Positions 1 through 4,660 of a stretch of DNA of 8,066 nt are shown piece after piece; position 1 is the stretch's first letter, and each line of letters starts with the position of its first letter. Where the stretch lies: contig JALOBO010000062.1 of the NCBI GenBank assembly GCA_023228225.1, positions 1 to 8,066 on the forward strand. The letters are read 5' to 3'. The notes below the pieces were generated by a model. It was not told where the DNA came from. It made no database searches and saw only the letters and a program-made list of their open reading frames with translations. A program made the position numbers and the translations under genes. This stretch comes from Clostridia bacterium (GTDB taxonomy: Bacteria > Bacillota > Clostridia > Christensenellales > UBA1242).

Positions 1-63
1 AAATGTAAAGTTATGAGACACTAGATTAATAGGCCGCGTGCTCCAACTTAATTTTATTTTATG

Positions 64-92
64 ATGTTCAATTTTCAATGAATTTTGAACAT
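64..92. repeat. Imperfect inverted repeat, possible operator
   Basis: ATGTTCAA (64-71) and TTGAACAT (85-92) are perfect 8-bp arms. Inside them TTCA/TGAA (74-77, 79-82) pair around the central A78, separated from the outer arms by two T-T mismatches, so the whole 29-bp element is symmetric about one base. It lies 77 bp before the first gene and overlaps a weak -7-like box (GAATTTTG). The symmetry suits a dimeric repressor site; no U-tract follows, so it is a poor terminator. Function is inferred only. Confidence 0.45.
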
Positions 93-103
93 ATAGCGTA
101 AAT

Positions 104-127
104 CTGTTCAATTCGCAAAAAGAACAG
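104..127. repeat. Short inverted repeat upstream of first gene
   Basis: CTGTTC (104-109) and GAACAG (122-127) form 6-bp arms with a 12-bp spacer. The left arm repeats the TGTTCAATT word of the larger inverted repeat 40 bp upstream, which suggests two related protein-binding sites in tandem. Short arms in AT-rich DNA can arise by chance, so confidence is low. Confidence 0.3.
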
Positions 128-168
128 AAAACAAAATAATCATAAATCATAAAATAAAAAATAAAGTC

Positions 169-630
169 ATGGAAATCAATATAGAAAAAGTAAACAGTCA
201 TGTATTAAATTACATAAACAAAACAAGTCAACATTTATTTGTAACACCAACTGGTATGTTCTTAAAAGTGTTTACAGTGAAAACGTCAACAGAAACATTG
301 TGCGTTAAATTAAAATTTAATGATAAACTTTGTAATGTATCAATTTGGAAAATTGAGGAAAGAAATAAAAACAGTCATTATGTTACACAATTATTAATTG
401 ATGGCAAAGACCAATCAGCAGCAAATGTTGCAAAACATGCATGGAAACATGAAGTTTTATTTTACGCATACGAAGGACCAGTTAAATCAATTAAAAATTT
501 CAAATTAATGAAAGAAAAAATTGAAGAGATTAAAAGATTTTTAAGTATCAAAAATGAAATTGCGCCAACTGACGGTCAAATTAAAGGTGCAATCACAAAA
601 ATTCTTGACGGATTAACGCCAAGAAAATAA
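169..630 (+). CDS. Hypothetical phage protein, 153 aa
   Basis: I do not recognise this protein. It is basic and lysine-rich, with no signal peptide or membrane segment. The N-terminal two thirds look like an alpha/beta fold (alternating hydrophobic stretches around residues 35-60, VCVKL/VSIWKI-like strands); residues 110-127 (LMKEKIEEIKRFLSIK) look helical and charged. The ATG at 169 is the first in frame, following an A-rich leader with no Shine-Dalgarno site, as is usual in Bacteroidetes and their phages. The gene stands alone: it is preceded by inverted repeats and followed 16 bp later by a strong terminator, so it is probably its own transcription unit or the last gene of one. Codon use matches its neighbours. 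Confidence 0.85.
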   Translation: MEINIEKVNSHVLNYINKTSQHLFVTPTGMFLKVFTVKTSTETLCVKLKFNDKLCNVSIWKIEERNKNSHYVTQLLIDGKDQSAANVAKHAWKHEVLFYAYEGPVKSIKNFKLMKEKIEEIKRFLSIKNEIAPTDGQIKGAITKILDGLTPRK

Positions 631-645
631 AAATAATTCAAAAAT

Positions 646-678
646 AAATGCCTCAATAGTTGCTATTGAGGCATTTTT
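646..678 (+). terminator. Intrinsic terminator after first gene
   Basis: A perfect 14-bp stem, AAATGCCTCAATAG (646-659) pairing with 663-676, closes a 3-nt loop TTG (660-662) and ends in a T-run (674-678). It sits 16 bp after the stop of the 169-630 gene and fits a rho-independent terminator. Its loop coincides with the -33 element of the next promoter. Confidence 0.85.
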
Positions 679-690
679 AGTTTATATTTG
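659..690 (+). promoter_or_regulatory. Bacteroidetes-type promoter embedded in terminator
   Basis: The -33 element GTTG (659-662) and the -7 element TATATTTG (683-690) are separated by exactly 20 nt, matching the Bacteroidetes housekeeping consensus TTTG / TAnnTTTG. The predicted start of transcription is a few bases after 690, giving a leader of about 13 nt before the ATG at 710. Two other promoters in the window (1781-1812, 3586-3617) have the same boxes and the same spacing. Confidence 0.75.
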
Positions 691-709
691 TTTAATAAAT
701 ATTGAAATT

Positions 710-979
710 ATGATATACATGTATGAAAGAGGACGAGCAAAAAAAATGAAGGAGTCCGCACAAACATTAGAAGGTTTAAAGTCAAAGTTTCCAAATACAG
801 AAATTTGCGATGAAGAAGGGTTACAAAAACGCTTAGATAAATATCAAGACGTATATATTTACATCGACCCTTACAATTCAGAAATGAAAGATGATCCAAC
901 AGATTCGGATAAAATTTGTTGGGCTACAGATTTTGAATCATGCGAAGATAATTATTTTAGATCACAAGAAGAAATATAA
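710..979 (+). CDS. Small acidic hypothetical protein, 89 aa
   Basis: Not recognised. The first dozen residues are basic (RGRAKKMK), the rest acidic, with the C-terminal half dense in Asp and Glu. Residues 46-56 (QDVYIYIDPYN) look like a beta strand followed by a turn. There is no membrane segment. The ATG at 710 is chosen because it follows the promoter by a short leader; an in-frame ATG at 719 is an alternative and would remove three residues. It is first in a two-gene unit: only three bases separate its stop from the nucleotidyltransferase start at 983, so the two are probably co-transcribed and may act together, but nothing in the sequence shows a direct functional link. Confidence 0.8.
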   Translation: MIYMYERGRAKKMKESAQTLEGLKSKFPNTEICDEEGLQKRLDKYQDVYIYIDPYNSEMKDDPTDSDKICWATDFESCEDNYFRSQEEI

Positions 980-982
980 ATT

Positions 983-1771
983 ATGAATATACATTTTAAC
1001 GACAGAGATTTATTTGAGAAATTAAAATCTGCAACACTAGCAAAAGTAAAAGTAGGTTCCCATATGTACGGAACGAACAATGAAAATTCTGATACTGACT
1101 ACCTTTACATATATGCAACATCTGAAAACGAATTATTTTCAGCAATGCAAACGCATCACCAGTTGCAATTTAAAGAAGATAACATTGATTACAATTTTGT
1201 ATCATTGCATAACTTCTTGAAGAATTGCATAAGCGGCGATTCAACAATAAACTTTGAAGTAATTCATTCAGGTGAATTGAACGGAACTGACTTGGATTGG
1301 CTTTCAAAATATAAAGATTCTTTCATAACGTATTCAATCATAAGAAGTTATTTAGGTCTTGCAAGAAGAGACATTAAACATTATTTCAAATATACTGATG
1401 ATTACAATAAAAGAAAAAGATTAGGTCATATAGTAAGAGGACATATTTATGCAAAGGAAATGTTAAATGAGTCTTTTGATTTTGCAAAAGCAAATGCAGA
1501 ATTTAAAAGTATAAAACTTGATGTATCTGATAATAAAATGTTAAGGAAATATGAAGCAATCATATCAGTAAATAGAGATTGGACAACTAAACATTTTAAT
1601 GATAAAACTTTGAAGTATGCACAAAACTTTGAAGTAAAAGCAGGAATTGAATTAACAAAAGAACTTTGCGATTTTTGCAAATCTGATGTATTCAAGGCAA
1701 AACAAAAAATACTTTCGGATTTTAATACTGACGCATTTATTGAAAGCTTTGAAAATTGGGTGAATTATTAG
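983..1771 (+). CDS. Predicted nucleotidyltransferase, YcgL/RlaP type
   Basis: The N-terminal domain carries the pol-beta-superfamily signature: G25-S26, then GTNNENSDTDY with the metal-binding aspartates D37 and D39, and a likely third carboxylate at D69 in IDYNF. The spacing and the GSHMYGT...SDTDY wording match the predicted nucleotidyltransferases grouped as YcgL/COG3541 (RlaP, RNA-ligase-associated). Such enzymes are expected to transfer a nucleotide to RNA or protein; the substrate is unknown. The C-terminal part (about 105-262) is mainly helical and Lys-rich with VRGHIYAKEML near residues 153-163. The length of 262 aa is typical. All catalytic residues are present, so an active enzyme is expected. 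No RNA ligase is visible nearby, which leaves the role open: RNA end modification or repair is one option, toxin-like modification another. Confidence 0.85.
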   Translation: MNIHFNDRDLFEKLKSATLAKVKVGSHMYGTNNENSDTDYLYIYATSENELFSAMQTHHQLQFKEDNIDYNFVSLHNFLKNCISGDSTINFEVIHSGELNGTDLDWLSKYKDSFITYSIIRSYLGLARRDIKHYFKYTDDYNKRKRLGHIVRGHIYAKEMLNESFDFAKANAEFKSIKLDVSDNKMLRKYEAIISVNRDWTTKHFNDKTLKYAQNFEVKAGIELTKELCDFCKSDVFKAKQKILSDFNTDAFIESFENWVNY

Positions 1772-1780
1772 TCTTAAAAA

Positions 1781-1812
1781 TTTGACAATGCATTCAAAAT
1801 GTTGTATATTTG
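1781..1812 (+). promoter_or_regulatory. Bacteroidetes-type promoter
   Basis: TTTG (1781-1784) and TATATTTG (1805-1812) are separated by 20 nt, a full match to TTTG / TAnnTTTG. It lies 10 bp after the nucleotidyltransferase stop and 22 bp before the ATG at 1835. The 28 bases from 1799 are identical to those at the promoter before the 3647 gene, apart from their flanks, so the promoter region is a dispersed repeat. No terminator hairpin precedes this copy, so read-through from upstream is likely. Confidence 0.8.
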
Positions 1813-1834
1813 ATTTTAATTAATTGATAATATC

Positions 1835-2080
1835 ATGAGTCTAGAAGAATTATTAACAAATCAGCCACTTGTACAATTTACATTTGCTGTAACACATGAT
1901 GGTATACACTGGTTTGACACTGGATGGTACGGTTCACCAAAATTGTGTTTAGCTGCAGATAAAAAACGGCCATTTCCAAAAGATTGGTCAACGTTTAAAA
2001 ATGTTAAATTATTAAAACGTACATATACGCAAACAACAATTGAAGAAGATTCAAGTACTTACGGAATTAAATTTGTTTAA
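1835..2080 (+). CDS. Hypothetical protein, 81 aa
   Basis: Not recognised. A short protein rich in aromatic residues, with a likely beta-hairpin core (QFTFAVTHDGIHWFDTGWYG at residues 14-33) containing three Trp/His-Trp positions, followed by a basic segment (KNVKLLKRTYTQT). No Cys-based metal site, signal peptide or membrane helix. The ATG at 1835 follows the promoter at 1781-1812 by a short leader. It is first in an apparent three-gene unit with the HNH endonuclease (2 bp gap) and the 56-aa protein at 2492. The tryptophan-rich N-terminus looks like a small binding domain, but I assign no function. Confidence 0.8.
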   Translation: MSLEELLTNQPLVQFTFAVTHDGIHWFDTGWYGSPKLCLAADKKRPFPKDWSTFKNVKLLKRTYTQTTIEEDSSTYGIKFV

Positions 2081-2082
2081 TC

Positions 2083-2490
2083 ATGCATCAAAAATTCACT
2101 ACATTAGAAAAAATTACATTTGCGGAATTTGATAAACGCATCAATAAAGAAGCAAAAGAAAAATTAAAAAGAAGAGTTGCAAATAATCCAGATGCAAAGT
2201 TGAAAATCAAAATATCTCAACGAAAATTGTTTTGGATTCATCTAATTAAAAACGGCAATCTCACATGTCCAGTAACTGGAAAAAACGTTGCATATTGTGG
2301 ATATGACCGAGCTGATTATAAAAAAGGTCCTTCATCATTCCATTATAATTTTTATTCAGAAGACGGCGACTTATTTACAATCGACCACAGATTGCCAAAG
2401 TCACAAGGCGGCGCAAATTCAATTGACAATGTGCAACCTATGATTGCTGAAGAAAATTGGGCAAAAAGTAATAACTTAATATTTTTGTAA
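2083..2490 (+). CDS. HNH endonuclease
   Basis: A small HNH nuclease expected to cut DNA with a single metal ion. The catalytic core is at residues 100-130: IDHRLPKSQGG with D101-H102, then N116 in SIDNVQPM and N125 in EENWAKSN, the order typical of the family. C62 in LTCPVTG and C72 may bind a structural metal, but the usual pair of CxxC knuckles is not complete, so zinc binding is uncertain. Residues 1-50 are Lys/Arg-rich and probably bind DNA. At 135 aa it is a free-standing phage HNH of usual size. It starts 2 bp after the preceding stop and ends 1 bp before the next ATG, so it is co-transcribed. It could be a homing endonuclease or a nuclease aiding phage DNA processing; there is no interrupted gene beside it to decide. 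Confidence 0.9.
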   Translation: MHQKFTTLEKITFAEFDKRINKEAKEKLKRRVANNPDAKLKIKISQRKLFWIHLIKNGNLTCPVTGKNVAYCGYDRADYKKGPSSFHYNFYSEDGDLFTIDHRLPKSQGGANSIDNVQPMIAEENWAKSNNLIFL

Positions 2491-2491
2491 T

Positions 2492-2662
2492 ATGAAAGAA
2501 TTTATAGTAGTTCAAATTCAAGGAGCAGCAAAAGATAAACTTACAATTATTCTTGAAACCGATAATCATTTTAAGATTCGACAATTATTAGATGATAACG
2601 GATTTGGCGATTACAAAGTTAAAGATTGGTATTTTACAAAAGGAAAAATATTTTTGAAATAA
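2492..2662 (+). CDS. Small hypothetical protein, 56 aa
   Basis: A compact ORF starting one base after the HNH stop. The product begins MKEFIVVQIQGAAKDK and ends KDWYFTKGKIFLK, with an alternating hydrophobic pattern suggesting a small beta-alpha-beta fold, and LDDNGFGDYKV near residues 33-43. Codon use resembles the neighbouring genes and the tight spacing supports a real gene. Function unknown. It is the last gene of the unit started at 1781-1812; transcription appears to be taken over afterwards by the motif at 2667. Confidence 0.7.
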   Translation: MKEFIVVQIQGAAKDKLTIILETDNHFKIRQLLDDNGFGDYKVKDWYFTKGKIFLK

Positions 2663-2666
2663 AATG

Positions 2667-2692
2667 AAACTATTTTAAATAACTGTATATAA
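2667..2692 (+). promoter_or_regulatory. Phage-type promoter motif, copy A
   Basis: AAACT (2667-2671), 11 nt, then CTGTATATAA (2683-2692). The same two blocks at the same spacing occur at 2826-2852 and 8004-8029, each time in front of a gene or a structured region. In this copy 8 of the 11 spacer bases also match copy B (TTTTAAAT). It lacks the Bacteroidetes TAnnTTTG box, and the TATATAATA end resembles phage middle/late -10 elements. Copy A is not followed directly by a gene; transcription would enter the candidate structured RNA at about 2696. Confidence 0.55.
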
Positions 2693-2695
2693 TAG

Positions 2696-2825
2696 ATACC
2701 ATAGTTTCGGAAAGGGTTAGTATAGAAAGACTAGGGCAATTCCATGTTGTTAAATACTCATAGCAAATCTAGGATACTTAAAGATCTTTCCATGATTCAA
2801 AAACTAATTTTATAAAAATCAAATA
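2696..2825 (+). ncRNA. Candidate structured small RNA or leader
   Basis: This gene-free stretch (part of the 204-base gap 2663-2866) can form four helices nested in order: GGAAAGG (2709-2715) with UCUUUCC (2785-2791); AGUAU (2719-2723) with AUACU (2774-2778); CUAGG (2731-2735) with UCUAG (2768-2772), one pair being G-U; and UUGUUA (2747-2752) with UAGCAA (2761-2766), one pair G-U, closing the 8-nt loop AAUACUCA. Together they make about 23 pairs over 83 bases. The region is more GC-balanced than the flanks, has stops in every forward frame, and is bracketed by two copies of the phage promoter motif. No clear terminator follows (only TTTTATAAAA at 2808-2817), so it may be a leader of the 2867 gene rather than a separate RNA. 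Helices were found by eye; no energy was calculated. Confidence 0.4.
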
Positions 2826-2852
2826 AAACTGTTTTAAATTTCTGTATATAAA
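2826..2852 (+). promoter_or_regulatory. Phage-type promoter motif, copy B
   Basis: AAACT (2826-2830), 11 nt, CTGTATATAA (2842-2851). It matches copy A in AAACT, in TTTTAAAT of the spacer and in CTGTATATA. The ATG of the Lys-rich protein is at 2867, 15 bp after the motif, which leaves a very short leader. Confidence 0.6.
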
Positions 2853-2866
2853 ATAAAATTTAAAAT

Positions 2867-3559
2867 ATGAAAAAAGAATCAACAGAAGAAGAAAAAGCAA
2901 AATGGCGTCATTACAATCGTAATGGACGCAAAGATCTTGAAAAGCGTAAACAAGAAATTTTAAATACGCCAGTAAAAAATGTATTGAATATAGTAGAAAC
3001 AATTAATGATGAAAAAATGGAGATTATTGACAAAAAGGTAACGACGCGTAAACAAGGGTTTAAAGAAACCGATAAGGAAATTTTCATTGAAAAAAAGTTT
3101 CCTGGCGTAAATGTAAAAGTTTCTTTAAACAAGAAAAATAACAAAATTAAGAGAAGAGTTAAATACAAGGAAACTGTAAATCCTGGCTATACATTAATTA
3201 AAGAAAACGCAACAAATATTGACGAAGCAAAAGAAATTATATTAAATGAAATTTCGCAGTATAAAGTAAAAACAAAACGTCAAAAAACAAAACGTCAAAA
3301 AACGGCAGAACAAATTACAGACACAAAAGAAACGATTAATTCAACTGCACCAACATTAAAAACAAAATTCGGGCCGGTTCCATTTGTAGAATCACCAAAT
3401 AAAAAATTCGTAGGCGAAATTTATATAAACGGTAAATTGCACACGGAATTTAAACCACATGATAGCAAAGAAAAATTAGAAGAAAATATGGCGGCAGCAA
3501 TAGAGGACATGATTGAAAAATATAAAAAAACAATTGTTGTAAGTTCGCATTCAGTATAA
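2867..3559 (+). CDS. Lysine-rich hypothetical protein, 230 aa
   Basis: Not recognised. The protein is strongly charged, with Lys and Glu dominating residues 1-110 and predicted coiled or extended helices. The segment KTKRQKTKRQKT near residues 136-147 is encoded by a 15-bp tandem repeat. A more globular C-terminal piece follows: FGPVPFVESPNKKFVGEIYI at about 168-187, then NGKLHTEFKPHDSKEKLEENM and a helix ending near residue 221. The first half suggests DNA or RNA binding, while the C-terminal strand pattern resembles a small beta-rich domain; both are inferences from composition. The ATG is the first in frame after promoter motif B. It is alone in its unit: the degenerate terminator/promoter module starts 7 bp after its stop. 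Confidence 0.85.
   Translation: MKKESTEEEKAKWRHYNRNGRKDLEKRKQEILNTPVKNVLNIVETINDEKMEIIDKKVTTRKQGFKETDKEIFIEKKFPGVNVKVSLNKKNNKIKRRVKYKETVNPGYTLIKENATNIDEAKEIILNEISQYKVKTKRQKTKRQKTAEQITDTKETINSTAPTLKTKFGPVPFVESPNKKFVGEIYINGKLHTEFKPHDSKEKLEENMAAAIEDMIEKYKKTIVVSSHSV
3273..3302 (+). repeat. 15-bp tandem repeat, two perfect copies
   Basis: CAAAACGTCAAAAAA occurs twice back to back (3273-3287, 3288-3302). It lies in frame inside the Lys-rich gene and encodes repeated TKRQK units. A 15-bp unit keeps the frame whatever the copy number, so the length may vary between related phages. Confidence 0.8.
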
Positions 3560-3565
3560 AATGTG

Positions 3566-3617
3566 CAAAAATAAATGCCTCAATATTTGCTATTGCTTCA
3601 TAAATGTTGTATATTTG
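3566..3617 (+). repeat. 52-bp terminator/promoter repeat, copy 2 (terminator broken)
   Basis: It aligns gap-free to 639-690. The left stem arm AAATGCCTCAATA (3573-3585) is intact, but the right arm has changed from GAGGCATTTTT to GCTTCATAAAT, leaving only TATTG/CAATA pairing and no T-run, so termination should be weak or lost. The -7 box and the loop-derived -33 element are preserved, the latter now a full TTTG. Confidence 0.8.
3586..3617 (+). promoter_or_regulatory. Bacteroidetes-type promoter
   Basis: TTTG (3586-3589), 20-nt spacer, TATATTTG (3610-3617). It is followed by TTTTAATTAATT, as at the promoter at 1781-1812, and the ATG at 3647 lies 29 bp after the -7 box. It drives the Cys-rich protein and probably the decayed block behind it. 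Confidence 0.8.
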
Positions 3618-3646
3618 ATTTTAATTAATTAATAAAAATTAAATAT

Positions 3647-3865
3647 ATGAAATATAATAAAAAGAACTATTCAGTACGAGATAACTTTTGTAATAAAATG
3701 GTTGGTATATGTTTTGTGCCCTTTTCAGGCAACGGTATAAATATATGCCGAAGATGGGAGTTAGGTTCTTGCCCATCTGAAGAAGATTGTCGAGAACTGC
3801 TAAAAAAATCAAAAAAGAAAGTATTAAATAAATATGATACAAAAGATATCGAATTTGATTTTTAA
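3647..3865 (+). CDS. Small Cys-rich protein, CCCH zinc-finger-like
   Basis: A 72-aa basic protein with five cysteines (15, 22, 34, 42, 48). The segment from C34, ICRRWELGSCPSEEDCRELL, follows the CCCH zinc-finger pattern C-x7-C-x5-C with the aromatic residue (W37) and glycine (G40) in the expected places, but the fourth ligand, normally His four residues after the last Cys, is Leu52. C15 or C22 could supply the missing ligand. CCCH fingers bind RNA in eukaryotes; in a phage this reading is unproven and could be convergence. The C-terminus is a Lys-rich helix then an acidic tail. The ATG at 3647 is the first in frame after its promoter. The gene is intact, unlike those following it. Confidence 0.75.
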   Translation: MKYNKKNYSVRDNFCNKMVGICFVPFSGNGINICRRWELGSCPSEEDCRELLKKSKKKVLNKYDTKDIEFDF

Positions 3866-3872
3866 TAAATTA

Positions 3873-4001
3873 ATAATTTCTTACGATGCAAACGGTATTC
3901 CATAATTTGCTATTTTTATTGCTGATAGTGTTGACGATATTTCAATACGATTTTGTTCAAGTGACCGTATTTTGCGTGGTGGAAGATACCATCTAAGATG
4001 A
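3873..4001 (+). pseudogene. Decayed small gene with in-frame stop
   Basis: Read from 3873 this frame gives IISYDANGIP, a TAA stop at 3903-3905, then FAIFIADSVDDISIRF and CSSDRILRGGRYHLR, ending at TGA 3999-4001. Both halves have protein-like composition and codon use matching the neighbours, and the TGA overlaps the next ATG as ATGA, a typical coupled junction. The simplest reading is one gene of about 43 codons broken by a single nonsense change (for example TAT or TAC to TAA). The expected start codon is not seen: ATA stands at 3873, while an in-frame ATG exists at 3834 inside the preceding gene. Function unknown. A sequencing error is possible. Confidence 0.5.
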
Positions 4002-4102
4002 AAATAATGAAAACCTTATTTTTGTTGAAAAAAACATCTGTTTGGTGTTCACAACTTGCTGATACTGAAGTTTATACCGGTACTTATAACATTGTAAAAT
4101 AA
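3998..4102 (+). CDS. Very short ORF, 34 aa
   Basis: Begins at the ATG that overlaps the preceding TGA and encodes MKIMKTLFLLKK followed by TSVWCSQLADTEVYTGTYNI. The N-terminus is basic and hydrophobic but too short for a convincing signal peptide or membrane helix. The coupled start is its main support. It may be a remnant of a longer gene, in keeping with the damage around it. No function can be given. Confidence 0.35.
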   Translation: MKIMKTLFLLKKTSVWCSQLADTEVYTGTYNIVK

Positions 4103-4107
4103 TTGAT

Positions 4108-4164
4108 ATGAATATACCCGAAATTCCTATTTTTTTAAATTTAATTTCCGAAACGGAAAAATGA
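4108..4164 (+). CDS. Possible 18-aa leader peptide
   Basis: ATG at 4108 encodes MNIPEIPIFLNLISETEK and stops at TGA 4162-4164, overlapping the ATG of the next gene (4161) as ATGA. Its last codons run through the hairpin at 4145-4159, so translating it would open that hairpin. This is the geometry of translational coupling. It could equally be the remnant of a decayed gene; short ORFs of this size occur by chance. Confidence 0.3.
   Translation: MNIPEIPIFLNLISETEK
4145..4159 (+). promoter_or_regulatory. Hairpin just before the 4161 start
   Basis: TTTCCG (4145-4150) and CGGAAA (4154-4159) form a 6-bp stem with loop AAA, ending one base before the ATG at 4161. It could hide the ribosome entry site. 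There is no T-run, so it is not a terminator. Confidence 0.4.
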
Positions 4165-4442
4165 TTAAGTATCGTGATGAAGAAATTCAAACAACTTGGA
4201 TGATTTCTTTATCTGCTAATAGATTTTATCGAAAAACAGATTGCTTATACGCAACACAAGATATCAAGTTCGATGATAATCTTACACCAAACGAAATAAC
4301 TGAGTTGTTGTTTACTAAAGCAACATCGTATAGAAAACGCGTTTTGAAAGCAAAAGGCTGGATTGCAAAAGGATGCGGCGGTTTGGAAAAGCATTACAAC
4401 TTAAATGGAGATATGACTATCGTATATCCAAAAATAAAATAA
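4161..4442 (+). CDS. Hypothetical protein, 93 aa
   Basis: Not recognised. It is the only intact gene of normal size between 3866 and 5500. The protein has an N-terminal strand-like part (IQTTWMISLSANRFYRKTD), a helix around residues 43-63 (PNEITELLFTKATSYRKRVL) and a Gly/Lys-rich segment (KGWIAKGCGGLEKHYNLNGD) near 65-84. No membrane segment. The ATG at 4161 overlaps the stop of the 18-aa ORF and lies right behind a small hairpin, so expression may depend on translation from upstream. Two bases after its stop begins the frameshifted gene at 4445. Codon use is like that of its neighbours. Confidence 0.75.
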   Translation: MIKYRDEEIQTTWMISLSANRFYRKTDCLYATQDIKFDDNLTPNEITELLFTKATSYRKRVLKAKGWIAKGCGGLEKHYNLNGDMTIVYPKIK

Positions 4443-4444
4443 TC

Positions 4445-4659
4445 ATGGGAAAAGTAAAATATTCAAATGAAAATGAATGGCCGGCAATGGTTGGCGAACT
4501 TATTGAAAAATTTCAGGTAAGCCATTCAAATATGGCATGAAAACTGACTATCCAGTAGGAATTGAAATTAATCCGAATACAAACAAATCTGCATTCAGAA
4601 TGTTGGATTGCAATTCATTAGTTGATTGTCATATGTGTAAACTTGCAAATAAATTATAA
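4445..4659 (+). pseudogene. Frameshifted small gene (about 71 aa if restored)
   Basis: The frame from ATG 4445 reads MGKVKYSNENEWPAMVGELI then EKFQ and soon stops at TGA 4538-4540. From 4516 the frame one base back continues as GKPFKYGMKTDYPVGIEINP, NTNKSAFRMLD and a Cys-rich end (CNSLVDCHMCKLANKL) to TAA 4657-4659, one base before the next ATG. Loss of one base near 4511-4517 explains both halves: CAA GGT AAG would restore the frame. The C-x2-C pair and a further Cys suggest a metal site in the original protein. The local sequence offers no good slippery heptamer, so programmed frameshifting is unlikely. Confidence 0.6.
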
Positions 4660-4660
4660 A

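Larger units (their letters stand above)
1..168. other. AT-rich leader region without a gene
   Basis: No coding region can be supported here. All three forward frames meet stops within the first 24 bases (6-8, 14-16, 22-24), so at most a few codons of an upstream gene could be present and its frame cannot be decided. The GC-richer patch near 32-46 is unlike its surroundings but forms no recognisable tRNA arm. The region holds two inverted repeats (64-92 and 104-127) sharing the word TGTTCAATT at 65-73 and 105-113. No good Bacteroidetes promoter is visible; the closest -7 box is GAATTTTG at 80-87, without a matching -33 element. Confidence 0.6.
639..690 (+). repeat. 52-bp terminator/promoter repeat, copy 1
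   Basis: These 52 bases align without a gap to 3566-3617. The shared segment begins CAAAAATAAATGCCTCAATA and ends in the -7 box TATATTTG. Copy 1 keeps both functions, a perfect terminator stem and a promoter. The left half of the copies is nearly identical, the right arm of the stem differs, and the -7 box is identical. Confidence 0.8.

Noticed and set aside
1..168. tRNA or tRNA fragment in the GC-richer patch near 32-46
   Set aside because: No cloverleaf arms or T-loop sequence could be found on either strand.
2808..2817. TTTTATAAAA palindrome as a terminator for the candidate RNA
   Set aside because: The stem is purely A-T with no loop or following T-run, so it is ordinary AT-rich sequence.
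3903..3905. Stop-codon reassignment as explanation of the in-frame TAA
   Set aside because: TAA ends most other genes in the window, and TAG also acts as a normal stop at 1769-1771 and 6320-6322.
3886..3996. 36-codon ORF with a hydrophobic N-terminal stretch that looks like a membrane peptide
   Set aside because: It is an off-frame reading of the decayed gene at 3873-4001, whose own frame gives more protein-like sequence and ends in an ATGA junction.
4505..4517. Programmed -1 ribosomal frameshift site
   Set aside because: The bases AAAATTT do not allow good re-pairing of both tRNAs and no stimulatory structure was seen; a lost base is simpler.
4622..4660. Upstream in-frame ATG (4622) as start of the 4661 gene
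   Set aside because: It lies inside the coding end of the preceding frameshifted gene; the ATG at 4661, one base after that gene's stop, fits the packing of the window.
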